64,000 bases of DNA from Rickettsia endosymbiont of Pseudomimeciton antennatum (GCA_020881195.1 JAJIYL010000051.1:1-64000), one strand, 5' to 3'. Counted from the first letter of the stretch, positions 41,533 to 52,508 are shown. The notes: generated by a model from the sequence alone, not told the origin. Numbers and translations: made by a program.

Positions 41533-44500
41533 ATGCAACAAGAACAATTTGTATACTCGCAAAAAAACAACTTCTCAGGTGGTGAGCTAACTCCGACCAT
41601 TGAAGGTAGAACTGAGCTGGCATTGTATCAGAATGGTGTTAAGAAGCTGATTAACTTCATGTTGCTGCCGTCAGGTGGCATTATGCGTAGACATGGTACG
41701 CAATTTGTCCATTTATTCGATAATAATGTACCAAAGAAGATGGCAGCTGTGATGTTTTCAAGGAAATTATCTTACTTGTTGGTTTTCGAATCCTATAAGG
41801 AAGAGACTCGTTGCTTATTCTTTGTTGGTGGTGAGTTGTTATTAACTAGTAAAGTTATTAAGGACGATGGGCAAAATTTTCATTTTCGTCCTAAGGATTT
41901 TTCTTATGTAGTGTTTCAAGGAATTGCTTATATTTCCTTTGGTAACAAGAGACCAATCTTTAAATTCTCCGTTGATCCACAAATTGTCGAACAATTTTAC
42001 CAACATATTGAAGAACAGGCAAGAAAGAGACAGGTAGAATATGGTGAAAGAGCTGAGATAGCTTCCAGTAGCAGCTATGAGCTAGCCAGTAGTTTTCCTG
42101 GTAAAGATAGGATGTTTATTATTGAACCGCTGAAATGTCAAGTTAACTATTTTACTGTAAGGCAAGCAGGACAAAATATCATACAAAAACCTTTTAATGA
42201 GGTAATTTATGGAGAGGAAGTAGATAAAATTAACGATACACTAAAAAATCTTTACCAACAAGCAGCAAGTTTATCATATAATAATAAATCTCCCATCTAC
42301 CAAACCGAGCGAGAAACATTGTATTGTACTTCAGTGGTTACTTTTGAAAATCGGTTATGGTGCTTTGGGGTTAACAAAAATATTCATTCAATTTGGGCAA
42401 GCTATAAGGGAGATTTTAGTGATTTTAGGATGGCATATAGAACCTTACTAGAGGCTCGTAATCCTTTAACAGCTTTTTCGGCTACTTTCTCTTCCTCTAC
42501 TTTTGATAATGTCCTATGGTCGGTGCCTTTTGCCGATGAATTATTATTAGGCACTAGTGATGGCATCTATTTAGTCAAAGAAGGAGATCGAGCTAAGGGG
42601 GAATTTGTCAAAATCCACAAAGAGATTGAGCTACCGATATCACCAATAAAGCCAGTACTGATTGGTAAGACCATCTTTTTTGTTGAAGGTAATGGCTGTA
42701 AAATCAATAGCTTATATTATTCACAAGAAAAAGGTGGCTTTCAGATATCAGACATCACTGCCTATGCTGAGCATATATTTGCTGGTGGCATCAGACAAAT
42801 TGTCGGCTGTAATAGTCCCTTTTCAATGATAGTGGCAGTGTTAAAAAATGGTTCTTTTGCCAGTTTCATCTATTCGCATGATTTAAAAATTATGGGCTGG
42901 TCACAACATTGGCTGGGTGGTAATGGACAAGTATTAGGCATCACACCAATTTATGCTGAAAGTGCCGATATGTTGTATTTGCACGTTCGGAGAAATGATG
43001 ATACTGGTGTAAGTAGCAAGGAATATCTGGAAGTGCTGCAAACTCGTTATTTTTCTGCTAAGCATTTTGTGACCGATAAAGCCGTTTATGCGGATTGTCA
43101 TGTAAATATTCAACAGCCTGGAGAGAATGCCGCTTATCGGTCAATGATACAAGCATTAAAGGACGATAGTGCTTGTGAGTTCAGAGGTGATATCACCAAG
43201 CTAGAGCATATTGTACAAGCTCAAGCAGAAACTATCTTGAGACTTAAGTTAGATAATGTTGCTGGTTCTTTTAAATACAAAAACAAGCTAGTTGCTAATT
43301 ATGATGAACATAGAGCCGAGATAGAAAGATTTTTACAAAAATATTATCAGAATTATTTGCCTAAAATTATGAATATCTTGGCGGTATCTTTTGCCTATCA
43401 TCGAATATTCTCGCGTATTTATGCGGAATTAGACAATTTCTTTTTAAATAATCCTGAAAGCTTTGTGACAATCGAGCAGTTATTATATGATGGTGAGAGA
43501 CTTGGTGGGGATATTATTGAAGCCATAGAGCTACTGAATGAAATCGATGTACCAACTATTTTAAGAGATGGTGGTTTGATGGAATATCTGCCTAATAGTG
43601 CTTTTTCCTTTCGTCCAACTATTTGTGTACACATAAAAAAGCTAAATACCGATCTAATTAAGTTAATTGCTGGTACAGTGCAAGATATTATGGCAACTGC
43701 CAAGCAAAATATTGATTCACAGTTTGAAGTAAGTAAAGAAATACAAGAGATGCGATCAGCGGTTAGCCATATCAATAAGAGAATATTGCTATATTATGCC
43801 CAGCATGATAGCGATAAAAAATGCGGGCTGCTAGTTAATTTAAAAAAGTTTTTTGCCAAAACTGGAGTGGATTTTTACCCAGAATTGCTAAATATTGCCC
43901 ATCCAGAACTAACTAAATATATATTTGGTGAGCAGACTAAACAATTAATTAACCAGCAAATAACAGAGTTAGATCAACATAGTAGCAAGCAACAAATAGA
44001 TAATAAATTATCAACTATTACTAATCAATTAATCGAAAAATTACAACAAATACATAATGACAACAAAATTAATGAGCTAACCAATTTTAAAAGACGAGAA
44101 GAAATAGTTACTTGCCTAAGAAGTATCATACTTGAGAAACCATTAAGTAAAGATGTTCGAGAATATATTTTGTCTGATAGTTTTAGTCAAACTATCGATA
44201 GGATTGTAGATGAAGTAACAAACAGAATTGCCCCGACAATGGCAAGAGATCGTAAGTTCTCATTATCGTCCTCTAGAGCATCAATATATAGTGAAGAAGA
44301 TTATACTGATCCATTAGCGGGTAAAATATTTGAGCAAATGCAAGAACTCAAAGAAGGGCTGGCTTATTTGCAGCGTAATATTATTGAGTATTGTCAGTTA
44401 ATTATGCCGAGCTTTCATCCGGCTTTACTGAAAGACATTCTTGAGGATGAGAAGAGCATAAAATTAGAGAAATATTTACTTTTATCCAAAAGATATTTTC

Positions 44501-45138
44501 CAGTTTTTAAAAAACTATTTCCTGATATTGGTGGTTATGAACTAAGTAATATAGCTCGTAACTGCCTGCCATCATTCCAGCAAATGAATATTGCCACTAT
44601 ATTACCAATCTTTCAGAAAATTGCTGTGTCTATTATTGGTGATGAAGAATTACATGATTTGAGGATTATTGATAATGAGTTGATTAAGCTAAAACATCCA
44701 GTAAGACATTTGTCGATAGGCTTTCCCTATTCTTCGATATTACAGACTTTTCCTCTGATATTTCCAGATGAATATGAACACGCTCCAAAAAAAGATGCGG
44801 AACTTGGCTTGAAGGTCTTTAATAGCAAAGGTGGTTACATTGAAGAACGGCTAGATAATGGGCAAATAGATAGACAACATATTAATAGTAGATATGTGGA
44901 TAGTGATGCATTGATTAGATTGGTCAATGATAAGAAATATTTAACAACATCAACAGCTACGAAAGAAGTATGTGACTTATTTGCCACTCCTTATCAATCA
45001 GGATGGGTGAATTTTATTATGAATGGAGAAATTAAAACTGATATTGATGTTACTTTTAAGGTCGATAAACCTTATCCAGTTAGTATATTAAAAATCTATG
45101 CTAAGGCAAAGATTCTAGCAAATTATAAGGGTAATTGA
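41533..45138 (+). CDS. Tail tubular protein B-like phage tail protein with ~530-aa internal insertion
   Basis: QKNNFSGGELTPTIEGRTELALYQNGVKKLINFMLLPSGGIMRRHGTQFV; C-terminal VRHLSIGFPYSSILQTFPLIF; middle is unlike the tail core. Confidence 0.82.
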   Translation: MQQEQFVYSQKNNFSGGELTPTIEGRTELALYQNGVKKLINFMLLPSGGIMRRHGTQFVHLFDNNVPKKMAAVMFSRKLSYLLVFESYKEETRCLFFVGGELLLTSKVIKDDGQNFHFRPKDFSYVVFQGIAYISFGNKRPIFKFSVDPQIVEQFYQHIEEQARKRQVEYGERAEIASSSSYELASSFPGKDRMFIIEPLKCQVNYFTVRQAGQNIIQKPFNEVIYGEEVDKINDTLKNLYQQAASLSYNNKSPIYQTERETLYCTSVVTFENRLWCFGVNKNIHSIWASYKGDFSDFRMAYRTLLEARNPLTAFSATFSSSTFDNVLWSVPFADELLLGTSDGIYLVKEGDRAKGEFVKIHKEIELPISPIKPVLIGKTIFFVEGNGCKINSLYYSQEKGGFQISDITAYAEHIFAGGIRQIVGCNSPFSMIVAVLKNGSFASFIYSHDLKIMGWSQHWLGGNGQVLGITPIYAESADMLYLHVRRNDDTGVSSKEYLEVLQTRYFSAKHFVTDKAVYADCHVNIQQPGENAAYRSMIQALKDDSACEFRGDITKLEHIVQAQAETILRLKLDNVAGSFKYKNKLVANYDEHRAEIERFLQKYYQNYLPKIMNILAVSFAYHRIFSRIYAELDNFFLNNPESFVTIEQLLYDGERLGGDIIEAIELLNEIDVPTILRDGGLMEYLPNSAFSFRPTICVHIKKLNTDLIKLIAGTVQDIMATAKQNIDSQFEVSKEIQEMRSAVSHINKRILLYYAQHDSDKKCGLLVNLKKFFAKTGVDFYPELLNIAHPELTKYIFGEQTKQLINQQITELDQHSSKQQIDNKLSTITNQLIEKLQQIHNDNKINELTNFKRREEIVTCLRSIILEKPLSKDVREYILSDSFSQTIDRIVDEVTNRIAPTMARDRKFSLSSSRASIYSEEDYTDPLAGKIFEQMQELKEGLAYLQRNIIEYCQLIMPSFHPALLKDILEDEKSIKLEKYLLLSKRYFPVFKKLFPDIGGYELSNIARNCLPSFQQMNIATILPIFQKIAVSIIGDEELHDLRIIDNELIKLKHPVRHLSIGFPYSSILQTFPLIFPDEYEHAPKKDAELGLKVFNSKGGYIEERLDNGQIDRQHINSRYVDSDALIRLVNDKKYLTTSTATKEVCDLFATPYQSGWVNFIMNGEIKTDIDVTFKVDKPYPVSILKIYAKAKILANYKGN

Positions 45139-45344
45139 TGAATGAGCGAGAGACCCCTACTAATCGCGGGAGTCATAACGCCGACCGAGTTCCTCAGTCC
45201 ATTTTGTCTTTGCTAGATAAGCACCAATCGGATAATGCCCTAATTCCCCAAAAGAATCGACTGCCAAAAGCAGATTTTTCAGTACATTACACAACTGATA
45301 CTAGTTATAGTATAACATATTTTTACAACAAATTAAATAGATAA
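45135..45344 (+). CDS. Hypothetical phage protein
   Basis: Short ORF overlapping the upstream stop codon, same operon. Confidence 0.45.
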   Translation: MMNERETPTNRGSHNADRVPQSILSLLDKHQSDNALIPQKNRLPKADFSVHYTTDTSYSITYFYNKLNR

Positions 45345-45364
45345 AAATCTTTAAACGGTAAAAA

Positions 45365-45937
45365 ATGGCAAATTTTGATTTCCTAAATTTTTTCTCGAGT
45401 AAAGAGAGTATATTTGCTACAGGAGCATCTTTATTTAACACTTACGCCCAACTCAGGAGTAACAAAGAGAAAACCAAGCAAGCCTTATATGAGCAGCAGC
45501 ATTTATTGAGGCAACAACAGGAGAATGTTAGGTTTGACCGTCAACAACTAATCGAAAGAACGGCGGAATATGGAGCAATATCAAGTTATCATGTCGATAT
45601 GCTGAGGCAGGAGCAGTTATATAATCGCCAGCAGCTGGGATATAATATCCTGAAAACTGGTATTGGTATCACTGGCACTGATTCAGCTGGCTTGTTGCTA
45701 AGGCATATGGCTTATATGGATGAGATGAAGGCAAGAAGCGTAGAAGCTGAACATTTTCACCAAAGACCAAGATCAAACTTAAATACGGCAATGATTGATT
45801 TAAACAAGGAAGCAATTAACCGTAATATTAGTTCGATCAGGTCAGCTTCACCTTGGCAAACTATTGGTACAGTTTTAAGCGGGGTGTCTGATCTTGCTAG
45901 GATAGCAAGAATTAATGAAGGGACAACAGAGAAGTAA
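45365..45937 (+). CDS. Internal virion protein (gp14-like)
   Basis: Position and Q/R-rich helix; FATGASLFNTYAQLRSNKEKTKQALYEQQHLLRQQQENVRFDRQQ. Confidence 0.6.
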   Translation: MANFDFLNFFSSKESIFATGASLFNTYAQLRSNKEKTKQALYEQQHLLRQQQENVRFDRQQLIERTAEYGAISSYHVDMLRQEQLYNRQQLGYNILKTGIGITGTDSAGLLLRHMAYMDEMKARSVEAEHFHQRPRSNLNTAMIDLNKEAINRNISSIRSASPWQTIGTVLSGVSDLARIARINEGTTEK

Positions 45938-46032
45938 AAAATAAGAATACCGCAAAAATAATGGCAACAGCTATTAGTGGATGATAAAAATCTGTTATAT
46001 TTATAGATATAACTAAATAGTGACTAAAAAAG

Positions 46033-48290
46033 ATGAAATGGCAAGTTATAGCGGGGATAAGTCAAAAAATTAATGAAGAAGCTAAAGGCTATTTGATACG
46101 TAAACTGGAGAAAGATGCCAGCGTAGAAATGCCAAATTTATGGGCAGATTTCATTAAAGATACCACTACGCACTTGTATCAATCACAGAGTAATATTGAG
46201 GTAGTCAGTGATAACAAAACTGGTGGTTTTGGTTGTTTGACGCAATTTGATGAATTCCATCCGGATTTTTCAGAAAATAACAAACCGTTTATCGAGTATT
46301 TTTTAGGCAAGTATGATAAGCGGGCTGTAGATTATTTGCAACAAGCCAAGAACCCACTGACTAAGCGTATGTTGCAAGCCAAGATTAATGACTACCGAAT
46401 ATCTTTAGTTGGGCAAATAAGTCACACAGAAGCCAAACTGATTGATGGTAAACGTAACCATTTAGCAATTGAAGCTATCGAAAAATTAAAGAATGCTACT
46501 TATGATAACCCACAGCTTTATACTAGTCACTTACAAGATGTCGTGATAGCGATTAACTCTCTATCATTACTGCCGCAAGAAAAAGATCAAATGCTAATTA
46601 ATGCCAGACATGCTTTAGCATTTGCTGCAGCACAAGGTACTTTAAAGCATTCGCCGGATGCTATATTAAATCCCAATATAGTTGCTGAATGGAAAGAAGG
46701 TTTGTCGCTTGAGCAGAGGATTAAGCTAGAGGGGCAAGCAAATAATCTACTCCATCATCAGCAATTAATGAGGCAACATCAACTTAGTTCGCTTACCAAT
46801 GCCCATTTGCACAGTATCCTAAATACTGGCAAAGGTGTTGATGGCGTTGAAAATCTACTACAAGCCAGCTTTAATGTTGATGATCCACGATTATTAGACT
46901 ACCTGCATAAGTCAAAGATAGTTGAGGAATTTTTAGGAGAAACGAAGCCGAGTACCGCAGCGTACATAGACGTACGTGAGGAACGGAGGCGAGTTTCGAC
47001 GACAAAATCACCAACTAGATTGACTTATGCAGGTAGTCTACTGCAATTCAGAACCCAAGAAGCTTTGTATAAGCAGGCTTTTATTGTTTCGCAACAATTA
47101 AAATACCTACCATTCAACCAATGTCAGGAAATATTACAACAAATTGCTCCAAAGAGCGGAGATGTTGATTATGACAAAAAAGAGCAAATATATCATATTT
47201 TACCCAGCAATTTAACAAACAGCTTAAATTGGCTCAAAAAGACCCGGCTAGGTTTGTTGAGGAAATATATGCTGACGAACTATCAGACATGCCATGGTTA
47301 CAACGTTTATTGCTTAGAAAACAATGGCAAGAACAAAAAGGCATTCCTAGTTACGATCAGAGATATTTAATGAACAAAGAACGTGATGAGTATGTAAAAA
47401 AGATTGAGAGTAAAGATGTTAACCAAATTAAACAAGCCATAAATAATATACTTAGTTTGCGAGATGATGAAGGGGGAAATGAACAATATGGCTTAGAGAT
47501 ACTGGCAGAAATCTTAAGGGGTAAGGGAGATTTAGAGTGTTTGACTCAATTCTATGCTGAAAGTAGACTTTACGACCGTAAAACTGCATCAGCCTTTGTA
47601 CAGATGATCGCACTAGTTAACGAGTTGTCATTAAAAAGTCAGCCATTATTTGTTAGTCATGAGACTACAGAATTTAGCAAAGAAATTGACAAAAATGATA
47701 TATTCAAACAATGGAGTAAGGATATAGCAAGAAGCAATATACAAAATGAGACAGAGATTAATCAAACACGGCAAGCCATAAAATATTTGGCTAAATACTA
47801 CCAACATACTGAAGATTTATCTATTGACAAAGCAGTAAAAAAAGCAACCAAAGAATTAATTAGTGAGGTTAATATGAGGCTTAATAATTTGCAAATCCCC
47901 CGTCAGGTGATAGTACGAGGTATGATCACTGATTTAAATGCTGATTGGATCAAGAGTAGCCTAACTGAGCTACAACATGGTCTTATTAATGGAACTGTAG
48001 CTTATGATTATGGTACTACTTTTTCAGTTAAGGATAGTGGTAGCAATGATTCAATAGGACAATATGGGGCTGCAGCAATAGTACGAGAATGTTTGCAACA
48101 AGGTAGATGGAACCTAACGCCTGACAAAAAGAGTGTCTATTATAGTTTCCCGACGAAAGATGGTCAGTATTTGCCGGTTATGGCAGGAGCTGGTAAAATA
48201 TTAAAATTTGATTTGTCAGAGTTAAATAATCCTCAGGCTTTAGAGAGATTGAAGCAAGGAGTGTTACAAGGTATCTTTGAATTATATTAA
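46033..48290 (+). pseudogene. Large internal virion protein (gp15-like position), split by a frameshift into ORFs 46033..47370 and 47229..48290; carries a palindromic element
   Basis: Second frame continues naturally upstream as FTQQFNKQLKLAQKDPARFVEEIYADELSDMPWLQ; frame change at a T4 run near 47198-47201. Confidence 0.72.
46895..47040 (+). repeat. In-frame palindromic element, family C
   Basis: TIRs TAGACTACCTGCATAAGTCA / TGACTTATGCAGGTAGTCTA; encodes FLGETKPSTAAYIDVREERRRVSTTKSPTRLTYAGS. Confidence 0.9.
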
Positions 48291-48338
48291 ATAGATTAGT
48301 ATGATGAAAATATGACGATTTTCCGCCCTCTCTTTATA

Positions 48339-48665
48339 TCATTTTAAGCCTAACCATAACTTAAGAGCAGTATTTAGTTTAGATATTTCACTAGGTGATA
48401 ATTCACCAATTTTTTGGGTAATTTTTTGGGATTTTATGGAAGCAATTTTATCAATCATGATCTGAGATGCTGATGTAAGACCACTGAACTTATCAGGTAT
48501 TAATGAAATACGAAATAACGGTGAGTCTATTAGATAAGATGTTATAGGACACACTACGATACTAGCATGAGTTGGGTTAAACAAGTCAGATTGAATAACG
48601 ACAGCAGGTCTTGGCTTACCATAATCTCCATTTAAAACACAAATTACAATATCCCCTCTTTTCAT
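48339..48665 (-). CDS. MazF/PemK-family toxin
   Basis: MKRGDIVICVLNGDYGKPRPAVVIQSDLFNPTHASIVVCPITS. Confidence 0.93.
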   Translation of the reverse strand: MKRGDIVICVLNGDYGKPRPAVVIQSDLFNPTHASIVVCPITSYLIDSPLFRISLIPDKFSGLTSASQIMIDKIASIKSQKITQKIGELSPSEISKLNTALKLWLGLK

Positions 48666-48955
48666 TAATAATTCCACCCTGCATGGTCACTATTTATTTC
48701 CCATAAATCAGCGTCTGGGTTTTCTTGTTTGTTAGCTAATAATGATTGCTTTCTAGCTTCCTCAACTATATTGGGATATTCCAGTTGTTCAAGATACATA
48801 CGCACTGCTTCAATAATTAAAGAATTTTTATCTCGGTGTAAATTTTGAGATACTGTTTCAAGTCTTTTGCTTAATTTTGTTTCTAAACGTATAACAGTTG
48901 CAACGCTTTTGGTTTTTGGTTCTAAACATATACTAGTTTTAATGCTTCTGGTCAT
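48665..48955 (-). CDS. Ribbon-helix-helix antitoxin
   Basis: TVIRLETKLSKRLETVSQNLHRDKNSLIIEAVRMYLEQLE; overlaps the toxin start. Confidence 0.88.
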   Translation of the reverse strand: MTRSIKTSICLEPKTKSVATVIRLETKLSKRLETVSQNLHRDKNSLIIEAVRMYLEQLEYPNIVEEARKQSLLANKQENPDADLWEINSDHAGWNY

Positions 48956-49151
48956 TTCTTACCTTCTTCTTTTAAACTATTATCTATTACAAAGTATTGC
49001 ATATTAGATTGTATTTTTCCAGTTTATTATTTATCTATTTTTGTAGGGAAATAATTGTGTTTTGAATACATAATTTTTTATTGACTTTTGTTAATATTAT
49101 ACCATAAGTTATAAAGAATAAAATCTATTGCCAATTTAAATTAAAAATCAT

Positions 49152-50480
49152 ATGGAAAATGATGACAGCTTAATTTACTCAAATTATCAGGCAAATAACA
49201 AACCAATTCATCCGCATTACTATTCTATCTTAATACCGGAGCGTAGATTTAATCAAAGTGTCATTGATTTATTAGGTAGTAGTAAATGGGATGTTTGGCA
49301 GGCAGTTAGCCGCCAAGCTTATGCAGATAGCCCAAGCCTATCAACCTTACTGCAAGCTTTTGACCCACAAGATATTATTGATCCTGAATTACAGGATATT
49401 ACTGAATATTTTAAAACTTATAATAAAAAATTAACCAAGGAAGAGTTTGAGCAGAAATATGCTGACTCAGGTTTAAAGTATGACCCTAATTTTACCGAGC
49501 AATTAGTAGAAGATATTTTAGAGAGGCAAAAGCAACGAGAAATTAATGAGATTATCATTGCTGCAGGTAAAAGTGGATTAGTTGAAGCTATTGGCAAATT
49601 TGGAGCTGAGGTAGTATTTGGTAATTTGTCACTAATTAATATTGCTGCTAGCTTCGTCCCTATTGGTAAACCAGCAATGTGGGCGGCAGCTGCTGTAAAA
49701 TATGGCAAACTTCCAACAACCTTAGCTAAGGGTTTGATCGGTGGTGCGGTAGGTCAGACAGCTATCGAACCATTTCTTTATAATGAACGACATACTGAAC
49801 AAAGACCTTATGACTTGTCAGATAGTTTGGTTAATATTATAGAAAGTGGTTTATTTGGGGCAGCATTGCACGGTCTTGGTTATTCGGCTAAATATTTGCG
49901 GAACAAATTGTACCTATATTCCAATAAACTACGTCCTGAAATTGAGACCCTACACCCAACAGTTGATGGTCAGTTGAAAGAGAATATTGATGCTGTACTA
50001 ACAGAGTCATCTCCTCAAGCAATGGATAGGACAATGGAAACTGAGCAAGTTGATAGTCAATTAACAAGTAGCAATGCCAATGCTGTAGATAGTTCTTTAT
50101 TAAGATTAGCCGAGTTACAAGCAAAGAAGTTACAATTAATTACAGCAGCCGAGCAACAATATCCTTTATATTTTGAGCAGCTGCGGAAAATAGCAGAATT
50201 ACAACAACATATGCATAATCATTTTGGTACTAATGGCAAGGTTGAGCAAATATATTCGAATGATCTGGAGAATTGGAACGTAAAACAAGGGGTGAGCGAG
50301 CGGAGCGTACAGCTAGTACGTGAGCACGCGAATTCCCCGAAGTTTTGCGGAGCCAATTCTTCAAAGCATTCTGGTATAAATATCCAACAGCTTGGAGAGA
50401 ATGCCGCTTATCGGTCAATGATGCAAGCATTAAAGGACTATAGTGCTTATGAGTTTAGAGGCGATATCACCAAACTATAG
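49152..50480 (+). pseudogene. Large internal virion protein (gp16-like position), N-terminal part, truncated by inserted palindrome and duplicated tail-protein segment
   Basis: Phage-like to ~residue 365, then family B element and NIQQLGENAAYRSMMQALKDYSAYEFRGDITKL shared with the 41533 ORF, then stop. Confidence 0.65.
50251..50375 (+). repeat. In-frame palindromic element, family B
   Basis: Encodes YSNDLENWNVKQGVSERSVQLVREHANSPKFCGANSSKHSGI; same family as in chpT and pgpA. Confidence 0.9.
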
Positions 50481-50600
50481 CATATTGTACAAGCTTAAGC
50501 AGAAACTATCTTGAAACTTAAATTAGATAATGCTGGTAATTCTTTTAAATACAAAAACAAGCTAGTTGCTAATTATGATGAACATAGATCCAAGGTTGAC
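50384..50600 (+). repeat. Segmental duplicate of 43107-43325, with stop codons
   Basis: Near-identical: ggagagaatgccgcttatcggtcaatgatgcaagcattaaaggac...aagctagttgctaattatgatgaacatag. Confidence 0.93.
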
Positions 50601-50672
50601 AAAAAAAATAACCTCGATAAAGTTTTGTCAACATAGCCTACTATAGATTCTTTCTTAAAATTATTATTTTGC

Positions 50673-51140
50673 TCATAATCTCTCCCGCAAATATAATTTC
50701 ATACCTTTGTGACTAGCGATAAAGCCTAATTTTTCACAGAAATACTTTGCTTTTGAACGCTTTTTATTTGTTGTAAGTTGAATAAGAGAAACATCATTAT
50801 CTTTAGCATATAAGATAGTTTGAGCAAACATCCACTGACCTATTTTCTGACCTCTATGTTTTTCAGCAACTCTTACGGCTTCTATCTGCATGCGAGTACT
50901 ACCGATAAACGTTAGCGAGGGCATAATAGTGAGATGACATGTACCGATTATCTCGCTTATATTTTCTACAACCATCAAATATTGGTTTGGATCGTTATCA
51001 ATCTTGTGAAACGCTTTTATGTAACATTTATCCAATTCTGTACTTTTAGATTCACGCGTTTGTCCTAAGTTATCCTCAAGCAATAGTTCTATAATACGAG
51101 GTAAATCCTCTATTTTTGCTTTTCTATGTGTTAAATTCAT
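50673..51140 (-). CDS. GNAT-family N-acetyltransferase
   Basis: IQIEAVRVAEKHRGQKIGQWMFAQTILYAKD-type acetyl-CoA binding motif; FCEKLGFIASHKGMKLYL. Confidence 0.9.
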   Translation of the reverse strand: MNLTHRKAKIEDLPRIIELLLEDNLGQTRESKSTELDKCYIKAFHKIDNDPNQYLMVVENISEIIGTCHLTIMPSLTFIGSTRMQIEAVRVAEKHRGQKIGQWMFAQTILYAKDNDVSLIQLTTNKKRSKAKYFCEKLGFIASHKGMKLYLRERL

Positions 51141-51165
51141 AACTCCTTCCTTAAATATTTAGTAT

Positions 51166-51344
51166 AGAGTTAGATCAACATAGTAGCAAGCAACAAATAG
51201 ATAATAAATTATCAACCATTACTAATCAATTAATCGAAAAATTACAACAAATACATAATGACAACAAGATTAATGAGCTGACCAATTTCAAAAGACGAGA
51301 AGAAATAGTTACTTGCCTAAGAATTATCATACTCGATAAACCAT
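51166..51344 (+). repeat. Segmental duplicate of ~43965-44143
   Basis: Near-identical: agttagatcaacatagtagcaagcaacaaatagataataaattatcaac...gacgagaagaaatagttacttgcctaag. Confidence 0.92.
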
Positions 51345-51345
51345 T

Positions 51346-52219
51346 TGGGATTAATGAAAGTAACTGGCATCTTTATCAGCATTTAGTCCAGCAAATAGAG
51401 AATAAGCCATATTTAATACCCGATATGGCAATATTACCTGATCATTTACTGGAGCAGCATTTACAACAACAAACTGGTAATAACATAATAAGTCCTCTTA
51501 ATATAACTAGACTCAAGCAGGATTTGACCAACAATTTACGAAGATATTTACTTGACCTGGTTGATACAGCTATTGCCACTCCCCATAGTGCGGAAAGAAA
51601 TGCTATATTATTCGGCAATTTAGGCATTAAGGCAGGTTCGCCAGCTGCCGCGGTGGTTCAGTGTATCATGCAGTTTAAAACTTTTGCCTATACTTACATT
51701 ACTAGACCCTTAAAATCAGTAACCATCGATCAAATACCACTTCATCAACAAATAGGTAGTGGCAATTTGTTTGATTTAGGAACATGGCAGGATATTGCTA
51801 AAACAATGAGAAACCCAACTAGTATTAAAATGTTGTTTCAATTATTAGCAGGTTCCATAGGGCTTGGTTACTTATCGATTAATGCTGGCAGGTTGTTTGA
51901 CGGAAAAGAATGGATTCCCCCAAATGAAGAAGGAGTATTTGTGGCATCCTTGTTAAAAGGCGGAGGTCTTGGATTATTTGGGGATTTTTTCTTTAATGAG
52001 TATGATAGTCATAATAACCTGCTTAAAGCTTTAGCAGGAACTATGGGCAGTGACATTATTGATTTTGGCACAATAGTTACTTTAATCCAAAACGGTGAGG
52101 TGGATAAGGCAGAAGAGTTGCTTAAGAACTCCCTTCAAAGAAACATCCCAGGCAGAAATCTATTTTATCTACAGCCGGCTTTGTGTGGCTTCCATGAATG
52201 TAATAGCTTGCATTGGTAA
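51346..52219 (+). pseudogene. C-terminal part of the interrupted internal virion protein (ORF 51425..52219)
   Basis: FGINESNWHLYQHLVQQIENKPYLIPDMAILPDHLLEQHLQQ...; resumes after the duplicated segment. Confidence 0.6.
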
Positions 52220-52226
52220 GAAAAAG

Positions 52227-52508
52227 TTATAAGCCAAGTTCACTGTGTGAACCAAGGCGAATTAATTCCAGCGTGTAAGCATCTGGCTTCCGATAGATAA
52301 GCACAAGATCGGGTTTAATATGACAATCTCGGTGATCTTTCCAATTACCGATGAGAGGATGGTCACGCATGCATTTAGGTAATTGTGCATCAACGACTAA
52401 CAATTTAATCGTTTTCAATAAATCATTATCCAAAGTTACACCATGTTGTCTACGTTTTTCTCTTTTATAATCACGTTTAAATTGTGCAGTACGCTTAATC
52501 GTTCGCAT
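52227..52508 (-). CDS. YafQ-family toxin (RelE/ParE superfamily)
   Basis: RTIKRTAQFKRDYKREKRR...MRDHPLIGNWKDHRDCHIKPDLVLIYRK. Confidence 0.95.
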   Translation of the reverse strand: MRTIKRTAQFKRDYKREKRRQHGVTLDNDLLKTIKLLVVDAQLPKCMRDHPLIGNWKDHRDCHIKPDLVLIYRKPDAYTLELIRLGSHSELGL

